NCBI RefSeq assembly: GCF_014323725.1
Contig: NZ_JABVED010000005.1
Coordinates: forward strand, 248,045-312,044
From: Actinokineospora xionganensis
GTDB lineage: Bacteria; Actinomycetota; Actinomycetes; Mycobacteriales; Pseudonocardiaceae
Length of the DNA: 64,000 bases
Reading direction: 5' to 3'
Shown here: one piece after another, positions 7,904 through 15,603 of the stretch
Position numbering within the stretch: the stretch's first letter is position 1
Layout: each line of letters begins with the position of its first letter
Notes under the pieces: model-generated
Seen by the model: the letters and a program-made list of their open reading frames with translations, nothing else
The model's database searches: none
What the model was told of the DNA's origin: nothing
Made by a program: the position numbers and the translations under genes

Positions 7904-8143
7904 ATGACCGCGGACTTCTCTGATGTGACGTGGCGGAAGAGCACCCGAAGTGGGCAGGGCGGCAATGACGCCTGTGTGGAGATCGCCTGGCGGAAGAGCA
8001 GCTTCAGCGGTGGCGGCGGCAACGATGACTGTGTCGAGGTGGCGGTCCAGCCCGAGTTGGTCGGTGTCCGCGATTCCAAGAACTCCGAAGGCCCCCATCT
8101 CACCTTTCCCACGACCGCCTGGAGTGCCTTCCTCCCCAGGTGA
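7904..8143 (+). CDS. DUF397 protein with duplicated N-terminal unit
   Basis: A 79-residue protein, 10 bp after the DUF5753 gene. DUF397 proteins are the small partners of XRE/DUF5753 regulators in actinomycetes and have been described as toxin-antitoxin-like or developmental pairs (BldB/WhiJ type). The domain opening WRKSxxSGxGGNDxCVE occurs twice, at residues 10-26 and 29-45, followed by a single domain end (VGVRDSKN...FLPR). The duplication of only the first half is unusual. GAGAGG lies upstream of ATG 7904. Confidence 0.85.
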   Translation: MTADFSDVTWRKSTRSGQGGNDACVEIAWRKSSFSGGGGNDDCVEVAVQPELVGVRDSKNSEGPHLTFPTTAWSAFLPR

Positions 8144-8168
8144 CGGCCCTCACTCAGGTACCGAGGTT

Positions 8169-8174
8169 TACCAT
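8169..8174 (+). promoter_or_regulatory. -10 element of a leaderless promoter (LprD-like gene)
   Basis: TACCAT ends 7 nt before GTG 8182, which lacks a ribosome site; this fits a leaderless transcript. Confidence 0.45.
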
Positions 8175-8181
8175 CGGCACC

Positions 8182-8520
8182 GTGGGCGACACATCCAACT
8201 ACTCACGCAGGCTCCTCGTCATCGGGGTCAGCGTGCTCTCTCTCGTCGCCTGCCTGAGTCTCGCCTGGTGGCAGTGGCAACGCTTCGAGTCGGCGAATGG
8301 GACGTTCCAGAACCTCGGCTACGTCCTGCAGTGGCCGCTCTTCGGCCTCGCCCCCGCCTACATGTTCTGGCGGATGCGCAAACTCCGCGACCGCGAAGCC
8401 GCCCATCCCGCGCCACCACCGCCCCCGAGGCCCAAGCTCATCCCCGATGACGACGGCGACGACGAACTCGTCGCCTACAACCGCTATCTCGCCGCACTGA
8501 ACGACCAGGAGAACCGATGA
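8182..8520 (+). CDS. LprD-like actinobacterial membrane protein
   Basis: A 112-residue protein with two hydrophobic segments (about residues 11-31 and 45-62) around WWQWQRFESANGTFQNLGY, and a Pro-rich, acidic C-terminal tail ending DELVAYNRYLAALND. The pattern and the following DUF3817 gene recall mycobacterial lprD-Rv1342c, as far as I remember them; function unknown. GTG 8182 with a -10 hexamer 7 nt upstream is preferred; GTG 8140, which overlaps the DUF397 stop, is the alternative and would add 14 residues. Confidence 0.7.
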   Translation: MGDTSNYSRRLLVIGVSVLSLVACLSLAWWQWQRFESANGTFQNLGYVLQWPLFGLAPAYMFWRMRKLRDREAAHPAPPPPPRPKLIPDDDGDDELVAYNRYLAALNDQENR

Positions 8521-8870
8521 GCATGACCGACGAGGAGAACCCGGCCCAGGCCGTCGCGGCGAAGGGGATCCGCGGGGCGCTCGCCCGGTTTCGGGTGCTC
8601 GCCTACATCGTCGGTGTCGGGCTGCTCGCGCTGGTCGTGGCCATGCTGGTCAAGTACGTGGGCGACAACGCCGGCCCGATGGCCGTCGTCGGCCCGGCCC
8701 ACGGCTTCCTCTACGCCGTCTACCTGCTCTTCGCCTTCGACCTCGCGCTCAAGGCCCGCTGGTCGGTCAAGGGCACCCTGATGGTCCTGGTCGCGGGCAT
8801 GATCCCGTTCCTCTCCTTCGTCGTCGAGCGCAAGGTGACGCACAAGGTGAGGGCTGGCGAGAAGCTCTGA
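8517..8870 (+). CDS. DUF3817 integral membrane protein
   Basis: A 117-residue protein with three transmembrane segments (about 28-48, 56-77, 83-104) and the DUF3817 features FRVLAYIVGVGLL, VGPAHGFLYAVYLLFAFDLA and a basic end after PFLSFVVERKV. It overlaps the preceding gene by 4 nt (ATGA), so the two are translationally coupled. Molecular function unknown; the two-gene order is conserved in actinomycetes to my knowledge. Confidence 0.88.
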   Translation: MSMTDEENPAQAVAAKGIRGALARFRVLAYIVGVGLLALVVAMLVKYVGDNAGPMAVVGPAHGFLYAVYLLFAFDLALKARWSVKGTLMVLVAGMIPFLSFVVERKVTHKVRAGEKL

Positions 8871-8945
8871 CTCACCCGAACGGACGCTGTATCCGCCGTC
8901 CATCTGGCGTCTCCTTTATGACGGGGAGACGCGGAGGTGAGCCCG

Positions 8946-10140
8946 GTGGAAATCAACTCCGTCTCGTTGGTGCTCGCCGCGATCGTCGGCTTGGGGCTGC
9001 TGCTCTACGCGCTGTCCAAGCGGCAGGAGAAGGCTGAACCGACCCTCCCGCGGACCCTGTTGCCCAAGTTCCGGGTCGTGACGCTCGGCCTGCAGGGCTC
9101 CGGCAAGACGCTCCTGCTGACCAGCATGTACCGCCGCCTGCAGACGCCGGCGGGCGGGGGTTCTACCTGCGCGCGCCCTACGACCAGCTCATCGAGCTCA
9201 ACCGCTGGTACCAGCAGGTCGCCAGCTCCGCCGACGACTGGCCTCGGGGCACCCGCCGCGGCGAGATGCGGGAGTTCGAGTTCAGCGTGATGGCGCCGAC
9301 CCACGACGGCGCCGAGCCCGTGTTCACCCTGGGCTATCTCGAATACCCCGGTGAGCTCCTCACCGACCCCGACGCCCCCGGGCTCCACCGCGCAGGCCCG
9401 GCTGATCGAGTCCATCGCCCAAGCCGACGCTCTCATCGGGATCATCGACGGACTGCGGGTGCTGCAAGCCCACCAGGGCGATCAGCGAGGCATGCTGCTC
9501 CTGCAGGCATCACTCGACGCGATGATCAACGCGATGCTGGGCGCCCGCACACCCATCGCCTTCGTCATCACCAAGTGGGACCTGCTCGACGGGCTCCACC
9601 CCGACGAGAACACCCGGTTGGAGATGGTGCGCGAACTGCTCATGGGCGTCGACGGATTCCGCGACCTGGTCACGATCCAAAGCACGCGACGGATCGTGCG
9701 CCTGCTGCCGGTGAGCGCCGTCGGCCACGATTTCGCTGTGCTGCAAGGAAACGAGGTGCACAAGCGGCCACAAGGGCACTACCGGCCCGACGGTCGACGA
9801 GGAGGGCTTCCGGGTGGAGCGCTCCGCCCAGTTCGACCCGCCCGCACGAGCCGCGTCGCCCGTCTCGGAGCGGCCGACGGCGCACCCGGAGGAGCTCGCC
9901 TACGCGGCGTCCCGGCCGCTGCCGCCACCGCCGTCGCGCTCGGGAACCCGCACGCTGATCGCGGGGGCGGTCGGCGTGGCGGTGGTGGCGGGGATCGCCG
10001 TGGTCCTCTCGGTCTCCGGCTCGGACCCGCCGCCTCCGCCGCCTCCACGGTGTCCCGTCACCACGACCCCGTACCCGGGAGCCACCACTTCACCCGCACG
10101 GCCAACCGTGCCCACGCCAATCCTCACCTGCGTCCCCTGA
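8946..10140 (+). pseudogene. Membrane-bound P-loop GTPase gene with three frameshifts
   Basis: The start is GTG 8946, 5 nt after a perfect GGAGGTGA ribosome site. The decoded product would have an N-terminal membrane segment, Walker A GLQGSGKT, LEYPGELL in the switch region, TKWD as the guanine-specifying motif, and a second membrane segment (GAVGVAVVAGIAVVL) before a Pro-rich end at 10140. Continuous homology needs frame changes at the G run 9156-9160 (one base lost), at 9375-9382 (one base gained) and near 9767-9771 (one base gained). Function unknown. Confidence 0.8.
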
Positions 10141-10142
10141 CG

Positions 10143-10219
10143 CCCGCGAGTCCCCAACTCCCGACACCAAGTTCTCACTTCAACTGAGAACTCGTCGTCG
10201 GGAAGTGGGGACTCGCGGG
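10143..10219. terminator. Large hairpin between convergent genes
   Basis: Arms 10143-10165 and 10197-10219 (outer CCCGCGAGTCCCC) pair over 23 bp with two mismatches; an inner perfect 8-bp stem AGTTCTCA/TGAGAACT (10170-10177, 10185-10192) nests inside. It lies between the GTPase gene and speE, which face each other, and would end transcription from both sides. Confidence 0.75.
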
Positions 10220-10223
10220 TGGG

Positions 10224-11078
10224 TCAGAGGGCCTTGCGGACCAGGTACGGCGGGATCGTGCAGCCGCGCAGGGCGTCCGCGTCGATCGTCTCCGGGCGAT
10301 ACGGCAGGGTCGCCAGCCGCTCGATCATCCGCTCGGTGGTGTTCGCGTCCTCATCGGCGATGCCGAACAGGAACGCCCACTCGTGCTCGTCGGACCCGTA
10401 GTAGACCGTGGTGCCGAAGATGTCGCCGAAGCGCTTCATCGACCGGATCAGGGTCTCGTTGCGCCACATCGTCGGGCAGCCCGCCTGGCACACCACGACA
10501 CCGCCGTCGGCCAGCACGGCCCGGCAGCGGGTGAGGAACTCCTCCTCGTAGAGGCGGTTGTGCTGGGCGAACTCGGCGCGCTCGTCGGGCAGGTCGACCA
10601 GGACGATGTCGTACTTCGCGCCCTCGGCCTCCGCCTGGGCCAGGAACTCCCAGCCGTCGGCGTAGTGCACCCGCACCGGGCCCTCGCCCTTGACCGCCGC
10701 CGAGAGCTCCTCGGTGGTGTAGCCGTAGGGCAGGTGCTCGGCGCACAGCTCGACGGCCCGCCGGTCGATGTCGACGTGGTCGACGACCGACGCGCCCGCC
10801 GCCACCGAGATCTGGCTGACGACGCCCTCGCTCGACCCGACGACGAGCACGCGCTCGATCTTGCGGGCCAGCAGCAGGGCGGGCACCAGCAGCGCCTCGT
10901 GGTAGGTCAGCTGGCTGAACTCGGTGCTCTGCCGGTCGTTGTCGCAGAACAGGCTGACGCCCTGGTGGGTCTTGCCGATCACCAGGTGCTGGAAGTCGGT
11001 GTCGGTCTCGACCAGGACCTCGGGCATCTCCCAGACCCGGGTCATGCCTTCGGCGAGGGGTTCAACGATGGTGCTCAT
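10224..11078 (-). CDS. speE: Spermidine synthase
   Basis: A 284-residue aminopropyltransferase-fold protein. Recognised features: the Gln/Tyr/His segment STEFSQLTYHEALL, a SAM-binding glycine motif (VLVVGSSEGVVSQ), an acidic loop ending HVDID and the ADGWEFL and LVDLPDE segments. It would transfer the aminopropyl group of decarboxylated SAM to putrescine in the cytoplasm. The start ATG overlaps the speH stop by 4 nt (ATGA). The DLPDE spacing departs slightly from the common D(A/S)TDP, so acceptor specificity is not certain. Confidence 0.88.
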   Translation of the reverse strand: MSTIVEPLAEGMTRVWEMPEVLVETDTDFQHLVIGKTHQGVSLFCDNDRQSTEFSQLTYHEALLVPALLLARKIERVLVVGSSEGVVSQISVAAGASVVDHVDIDRRAVELCAEHLPYGYTTEELSAAVKGEGPVRVHYADGWEFLAQAEAEGAKYDIVLVDLPDERAEFAQHNRLYEEEFLTRCRAVLADGGVVVCQAGCPTMWRNETLIRSMKRFGDIFGTTVYYGSDEHEWAFLFGIADEDANTTERMIERLATLPYRPETIDADALRGCTIPPYLVRKAL

Positions 11079-11476
11079 CGGGCGGGCTCCGCGGGAATCG
11101 GGTTTCCCCGGTGGATGGTGTTGATCCGGGCCTCGAGCGCGCCCAGGCGGTCGCGCAGCAGGGCCACGGCGAGTTCGGGGTCGGCGGTCTCCCCGCAGGT
11201 GAAGATGTCGACGAACATCGACCCGATCTCCGGGTAGGTGTGGATCGACGCGTGGGACTCCGACAGCAGCGCCAGGACGGTCACGCCCTGGGGCTCGAAC
11301 TGCTTGGACACGACGTCGCAGATCGTCGCGCCTGCCTTGCTCAGCGACTCCTCGAGTGCCTGTTGCAGGAAGCTCAGATCGTCGAGCAACAACGGATCGA
11401 CGCCATCGAACTCGGCGAGCACGTGTCGGCCTGCGAAATAGCCGACGCCCAGTTCGGGCGCAGGGTCGTACGACAT
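11075..11476 (-). CDS. speH: S-adenosylmethionine decarboxylase proenzyme
   Basis: A 133-residue class 1B proenzyme. The LSESHASIHTYPE motif gives the self-cleavage site Glu73-Ser74, whose Ser becomes the pyruvoyl cofactor; His79 and Cys94 (FTCGE) match the processing and catalytic residues of the bacterial family at the right spacing (+5, +20). It makes decarboxylated SAM for SpeE. AGGAGG lies upstream of ATG 11476. It is 24 bp from the decarboxylase gene before it and overlaps speE after it, so the three form an operon. Confidence 0.95.
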   Translation of the reverse strand: MSYDPAPELGVGYFAGRHVLAEFDGVDPLLLDDLSFLQQALEESLSKAGATICDVVSKQFEPQGVTVLALLSESHASIHTYPEIGSMFVDIFTCGETADPELAVALLRDRLGALEARINTIHRGNPIPAEPAR

Positions 11477-11500
11477 CTGTCTAACCTCCTGCGGGGGTGA

Positions 11501-12661
11501 TCAGCCGACGAACAGCGTCGGCAGAGGCGGAAATCCGTTGAATGACACCGACGAGTAGCTCGCCGTATAGGCACCCGCGTCGAGGATGTCGACGTGGTCG
11601 CCCGCGCGTAATGCCAGCGGGAGACTGTAACTGGTGTGCTGATAGATGACGTCATCGCCGTCACAGGTCGGCCCGGCGATGATCACCGGACCGTCTGGTG
11701 TCGCCGGATGCGGTGTGAGCAGCCGATATGCGATGTATTCGTTCTCGGTTTCCGCCAGTCCCGAGTAGCGGCCGATGTCGAGGTACACCCAACGATGGGT
11801 GTCTGTGTCGGACTTTCGTGAGACCAACACCACTTCGCTTCTGATCACACCGGCCGTCGCCACCACGGCGCGACCCGGTTCGATCAGCAGTTCCGGCGCG
11901 GTGTCGAAGTGCTCGGCGACGCCCGCGCGGATCGCGGCGGCGTGCACTTCGAGCGGGGGAGCGGGGGTGGCGTAGCCGGTGGGGAAGCCGCCGCCGATAT
12001 TGAGAGAGCGGGTCGGCACCCCGCACTCGTCGAGCGCGCGCGCGATCCGGGCCGCCTCGGCGATGCCGGACACCCACGCCGCCGGGTCCGTGTGCTGCGA
12101 GCCGACGTGGAAGCAGGCGCCGTCCACCGCGAGCCCCAGATCCGCGGCGCGGGCCAGCAGCCGGATCGCCATGTCCGGGGCACAGCCGAACTTGCGGCCG
12201 AACGGAGTACCCGACTGCGGGGCGTCGACGATGAACCGGCACGACACCCGGGAGCCGGGGGCGAGCACGGCCAGGTTCTCCAGGTCGCCCTCGGAGTCGA
12301 AGGTGAACCGCCGGACGCCCAGGCCGTAGGCGTAGGCGATGTCGGCGGCCTTCTTGATCGGGTTGCCGTAGGACAGCGACTCCGGCGCCGCGCCCTGCGT
12401 CAGGCACAGGTCGATCTCGCCGGTGCTCGCCACGTCGAAGCTCGACCCCTCGGCCACCAGCGCCCGGACCACTTCGGGCGCCGGATTGGCCTTGACCGCG
12501 TAGAAGACCGCTGCCTCGGGCAGCGCGACCCGCAGCGCCCGGTAGTTGGCGCGGACCACGTCGAGGTCGATCAGCAGGCACGGCGTCGTCGGCGCGTGAT
12601 CATCGAGATACGCGCGTAGCCGGGTGGGGGTGTCCGGCGCCGACAGGGGAACGTCAAGCAC
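11501..12661 (-). CDS. Ornithine/lysine decarboxylase (fold III PLP)
   Basis: A 386-residue alanine-racemase-fold decarboxylase. FYAVKAN carries the PLP lysine, NIGGGFPTGY binds phosphate, EPGR binds the cofactor, and GPTCDGDD matches the Cys-Asp signature of ornithine decarboxylases rather than the Cys-Glu-Ser of diaminopimelate decarboxylases. It should supply putrescine or cadaverine to the speH-speE pair. GTG 12661 is preferred: TACAGT ends 7 nt upstream, which fits a leaderless start; GTG 12670 would add three residues but has no ribosome site. Confidence 0.88.
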   Translation of the reverse strand: MLDVPLSAPDTPTRLRAYLDDHAPTTPCLLIDLDVVRANYRALRVALPEAAVFYAVKANPAPEVVRALVAEGSSFDVASTGEIDLCLTQGAAPESLSYGNPIKKAADIAYAYGLGVRRFTFDSEGDLENLAVLAPGSRVSCRFIVDAPQSGTPFGRKFGCAPDMAIRLLARAADLGLAVDGACFHVGSQHTDPAAWVSGIAEAARIARALDECGVPTRSLNIGGGFPTGYATPAPPLEVHAAAIRAGVAEHFDTAPELLIEPGRAVVATAGVIRSEVVLVSRKSDTDTHRWVYLDIGRYSGLAETENEYIAYRLLTPHPATPDGPVIIAGPTCDGDDVIYQHTSYSLPLALRAGDHVDILDAGAYTASYSSVSFNGFPPLPTLFVG

Positions 12662-12668
12662 GGCGTGC

Positions 12669-12674
12669 ACTGTA
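12669..12674 (-). promoter_or_regulatory. -10 element of a leaderless promoter (decarboxylase operon)
   Basis: On the minus strand TACAGT ends 7 nt before GTG 12661, the same hexamer and spacing as at the ATPase gene (5689). It would drive the decarboxylase-speH-speE operon. Confidence 0.5.
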
Positions 12675-12714
12675 ATACCTGGACTACCTGGTAATCGACG
12701 ACCTGGCCATGCCC

Positions 12715-12748
12715 GTGCCCGGGATGGTGGCCGTACCATCCCGGGCAC
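12715..12748 (-). terminator. Terminator after symporter gene
   Basis: A perfect 14-bp stem (GTGCCCGGGATGGT, 12715-12728, with 12735-12748) and a 6-nt loop lies 33 bp past the symporter stop and separates it from the polyamine operon. Confidence 0.85.
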
Positions 12749-12780
12749 GTCGAACCCGGAGACCGCTGGTGGCCGGGCGA

Positions 12781-14367
12781 CTACCGCCCGATGCCGGTCA
12801 GCGACCGGACCTCCATCTCCTTCTGCTTGGGCACGTCGGCCTGCTCTTTGCTCAGCACGGTGCCGAAGAAGCCGCACAGGAACGACACGGGAATCGAGAC
12901 GATGCCCGGGTTGGTGAGCGGGAACAGGTGGAAGTCGACGCCGGAGATGATCGACGTCGGCGCCCCGGACACCACGGGGGAGAAGAACACCAGCAGCAGG
13001 CACGAGCCCAGGCCACCGTACATCGCCCACAGGGTCCCGTTGGTGTTGAACCGCTTCCAGAACAGCGAGTACAGCAGCGTCGAGAGGTTGGCCGACGCGG
13101 CGAACGCGAACGCGAGCGCCACCAGGAATGCGACGTTCTGCCCGTTGGCGAGGATGCCGCCGACGATGGCGAGCACGCCGATCACCACGGCGGTCAGCCG
13201 GGCGACCTTGATCTCGGCGACCGGGTCCGCCTTGCCCTTGCGGAAGATGTTGTTGAACACGTCGTGGGCGAACGAGGCCGACGCGGTGATCGTGAGACCG
13301 GCGACGACGGCGAGGATGGTCGCGAACGCCACCGCCGCGACGATGCCGAGCAGCACCGTGCCGCCGATCTCGAAGGCCAGCAGCGGCGCCGCCGCGTTCT
13401 CCCGGCCGGTGGCCGAGAGGATCCGCTCGGAACCGACGAGCGCTGAGGCGCCGTAGCCGATGATCAGTGTGGCGCCGTAGAACACGGTCATCGCGCCGAC
13501 CGCCCACACCACCGACCGGCGGGCCTCGGTCGCGTTGGGCACGGTGTAGAACCGCATCAGCACGTGCGGCAGGCCCGCGGCGCCGAGGACCAGCGCCAGG
13601 GCCAGGGAGATGAAGTCGAGGGTGGCGGTCGGCGTACGGCCGTACTGTGCGCCGGGGTCGATCACCCGGGTCCCGTTGGAGTTGTTGGCGGCGGCCTGGT
13701 CGAGCAGCGCGGTGATGCTGAAACCGAACTTGCCCAACAGGAACACGGTCATCAGCACGACCGTGAGGATCAGCAGCGTGGCCTTGATGATCTGCACCCA
13801 GGTGGTGCCCTTCATCCCGCCGACGAGCACGTAGAAGACCATGATCAGTCCGACCACCGCGATGACGAGCGCCTGCCCGCCCTTGCCCTGCACGTTGAGC
13901 AGCAGCGCGACGACCGCGCCCGCACCCGCCATCTGGGCGAGCATGTAGAACAGCGAGATCACCAGCGTGGAGGTCGCCGCGGCCGCGCGCACCGGGCGCT
14001 GGCGCATCCGGAAGGCGATGACGTCGCCCATGGTGAACCGGCCGGTGTTGCGGACCAGTTCGGCGATCAGCAGGAGGTTGACCAGCCACGCCACCAGGAA
14101 GCCGATGGAGTAGAGGAAGCCGTCGTAGCCGTTGATGGCGATGGCGCCCGCGATCCCCAGGAACGACGCGGCGGACAGGAAGTCGCCGGACAGGGCGATG
14201 CCGTTCTGCGGGCCGGTGAAGCGTCCGCTCGCGGCGTAGTAGTCCGCTGTGGAGCTGTTGCGGGTGCTGACCTTGTAGACGACGTAGAGGGTGATCAGGA
14301 CGAAGGCGGCGAAGACGATGGTGTTGAGGACCGGGTCGCCCACCTGGCTCGCGGCGAGGTTCGTCAT
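12781..14367 (-). CDS. Sodium:solute symporter, acetate/monocarboxylate type
   Basis: A 528-residue SSS-family transporter with about 13 transmembrane segments and the family segments YYAASGRFTGPQNGIALSGD and SFLGIAGAIAINGYDGFLYS (each seen, not given in full context). The closest named relatives are ActP and corynebacterial MctC, which take up acetate, pyruvate or propionate. A DUF485 protein is encoded immediately upstream with a 4-nt ATGA overlap, the usual yjcH-actP arrangement. A strong terminator follows. Substrate is inferred from family and context. Confidence 0.9.
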   Translation of the reverse strand: MTNLAASQVGDPVLNTIVFAAFVLITLYVVYKVSTRNSSTADYYAASGRFTGPQNGIALSGDFLSAASFLGIAGAIAINGYDGFLYSIGFLVAWLVNLLLIAELVRNTGRFTMGDVIAFRMRQRPVRAAAATSTLVISLFYMLAQMAGAGAVVALLLNVQGKGGQALVIAVVGLIMVFYVLVGGMKGTTWVQIIKATLLILTVVLMTVFLLGKFGFSITALLDQAAANNSNGTRVIDPGAQYGRTPTATLDFISLALALVLGAAGLPHVLMRFYTVPNATEARRSVVWAVGAMTVFYGATLIIGYGASALVGSERILSATGRENAAAPLLAFEIGGTVLLGIVAAVAFATILAVVAGLTITASASFAHDVFNNIFRKGKADPVAEIKVARLTAVVIGVLAIVGGILANGQNVAFLVALAFAFAASANLSTLLYSLFWKRFNTNGTLWAMYGGLGSCLLLVFFSPVVSGAPTSIISGVDFHLFPLTNPGIVSIPVSFLCGFFGTVLSKEQADVPKQKEMEVRSLTGIGR

Positions 14368-14771
14368 CGGGCGTCGACCCCCGCCCGCACACGGATCCGC
14401 TCGACCTCGGGGTCGATCCGGGTTCGGGCCCACCGCACGTACCAGGCGGTGATGCCGATCGTGGAGACGAACTGGAGCAGGCCGAACACCAGGGCGATGT
14501 TGACCGAGCCGAACAGCCGGATGCTCATGAAGTCCTTGGCGTAGGCGGCAAGCAGGACATAGGCGAGGTACCAGACGAAGAACAGCGCGGTCATCGGGAA
14601 GACGAACCGGCGGAACCGGGAGCGCAACTCGGTGAACTCCGCGCTCGCGTGGATCGCGGCGTAGTCGGGACCGGCGGGCGGTCGGGGCTGACCGGCCGGG
14701 GTGGTGATACCGCCGAATGTCGCGGCGCGCTGACCGCGTGCGCGCACAGGGGGCGGGACGACCTCGGTCAT
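14364..14771 (-). CDS. DUF485 membrane protein (symporter partner)
   Basis: A 135-residue protein with a disordered Pro/Arg-rich start and two transmembrane segments (about 57-77 and 89-111) in a DUF485 domain (FRRFVFPMTALFFVWYLAYV region). DUF485 proteins (YjcH type) are encoded next to acetate-type symporters and presumably assist them. GGAGG lies just upstream of ATG 14771, and the gene overlaps the symporter start by 4 nt. First gene of a two-gene operon. Confidence 0.9.
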   Translation of the reverse strand: MTEVVPPPVRARGQRAATFGGITTPAGQPRPPAGPDYAAIHASAEFTELRSRFRRFVFPMTALFFVWYLAYVLLAAYAKDFMSIRLFGSVNIALVFGLLQFVSTIGITAWYVRWARTRIDPEVERIRVRAGVDAR

Positions 14772-15603
14772 TGCATTCCTCCGTCACTGCTGTGGCAGGC
14801 GAGTGGCAAGCGTCGGGTGACTCGCGTGGGATGACTCGCGTCGGTGAATGGTCGGTCCTTCGGCGGCGCCACCGATATCGCGCCGAATGGTCGCGTGCCC
14901 GTCGCCGCATTGCGGGAACCGGGCCGCGCCATACTAACCACGACTAGCGCGATCGTCTAATGATCGGTGCTATTTCGGGGTGCGGATCACGGAACGATAG
15001 CGGCGGCAATTGGATACGGCCGGATCTCGTACTTCACACGACCCGGTGAACCGGATGATCACGCCCCGTGTTCATCGTGGCTCACGGCAGGGTGACGGTC
15101 ACCGATCGTGGAGTGATCACGGGCCGAAGTGGAGGTCAGGACGCTGGTCGGGGCAGAGTAGTTGCAGGTAGAAGCAAAGAGAGGTGTGGCGGCGAAGATC
15201 GCTGGGCCGCCCGGGAGTCAATGTAACCCGATCGAGCGATTAAGGTTCCAAATACCACTCGATGTGTGACTAAATGCTGTCGTGAGTGCCGCGCGTGCCG
15301 GTCGTTAAAGCCCTGTTTCAGGTGTTTATGCAGGTCAGTCCGGTCGCATCGGAAAAGGTTGATGATCGCCTGAACGACGGTACGCTGTGCTCTCAAGTTC
15401 TCGCCGAAGTCGCCGATGTCCGGGGAGAGACGACGCGACGCCATTCGGTTGACGCGGTTCGGTGAGTTGTCCCCAGTGGATGTGGTGACCTGCATGTGGT
15501 TCCCCGTTGTGCCCTGTGCTGTCCGGGATTCGTGGTGGAAGGAGAACGGCGCGGTGAGGCTGTTATTCCCACGGCGACCAGAGTCCGTCGCGGAGGAGTG
15601 CGA
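14772..15603. other. Long intergenic region before the conservon
   Basis: 832 bp without a convincing gene, with lower GC than its neighbours around 15160-15400. It must contain the promoters of the divergent DUF485-symporter and conservon operons. I see small palindromes: GGTGACGGTCACC at 15091-15103 and GTGATCAC at 15113-15120. A minus-strand open frame at 15136-15501 has no family features and is not called. Confidence 0.5.

Noticed and set aside
15056-15121. Repeated TGATCACG sequences upstream of the conservon
   Set aside because: TGATCA is a short self-complementary word expected by chance; spacing and flanks are not consistent.
15136-15501. Minus-strand open frame in the gap before cvnA
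   Set aside because: No ribosome site, no domain, composition unlike a protein; kept as intergenic.
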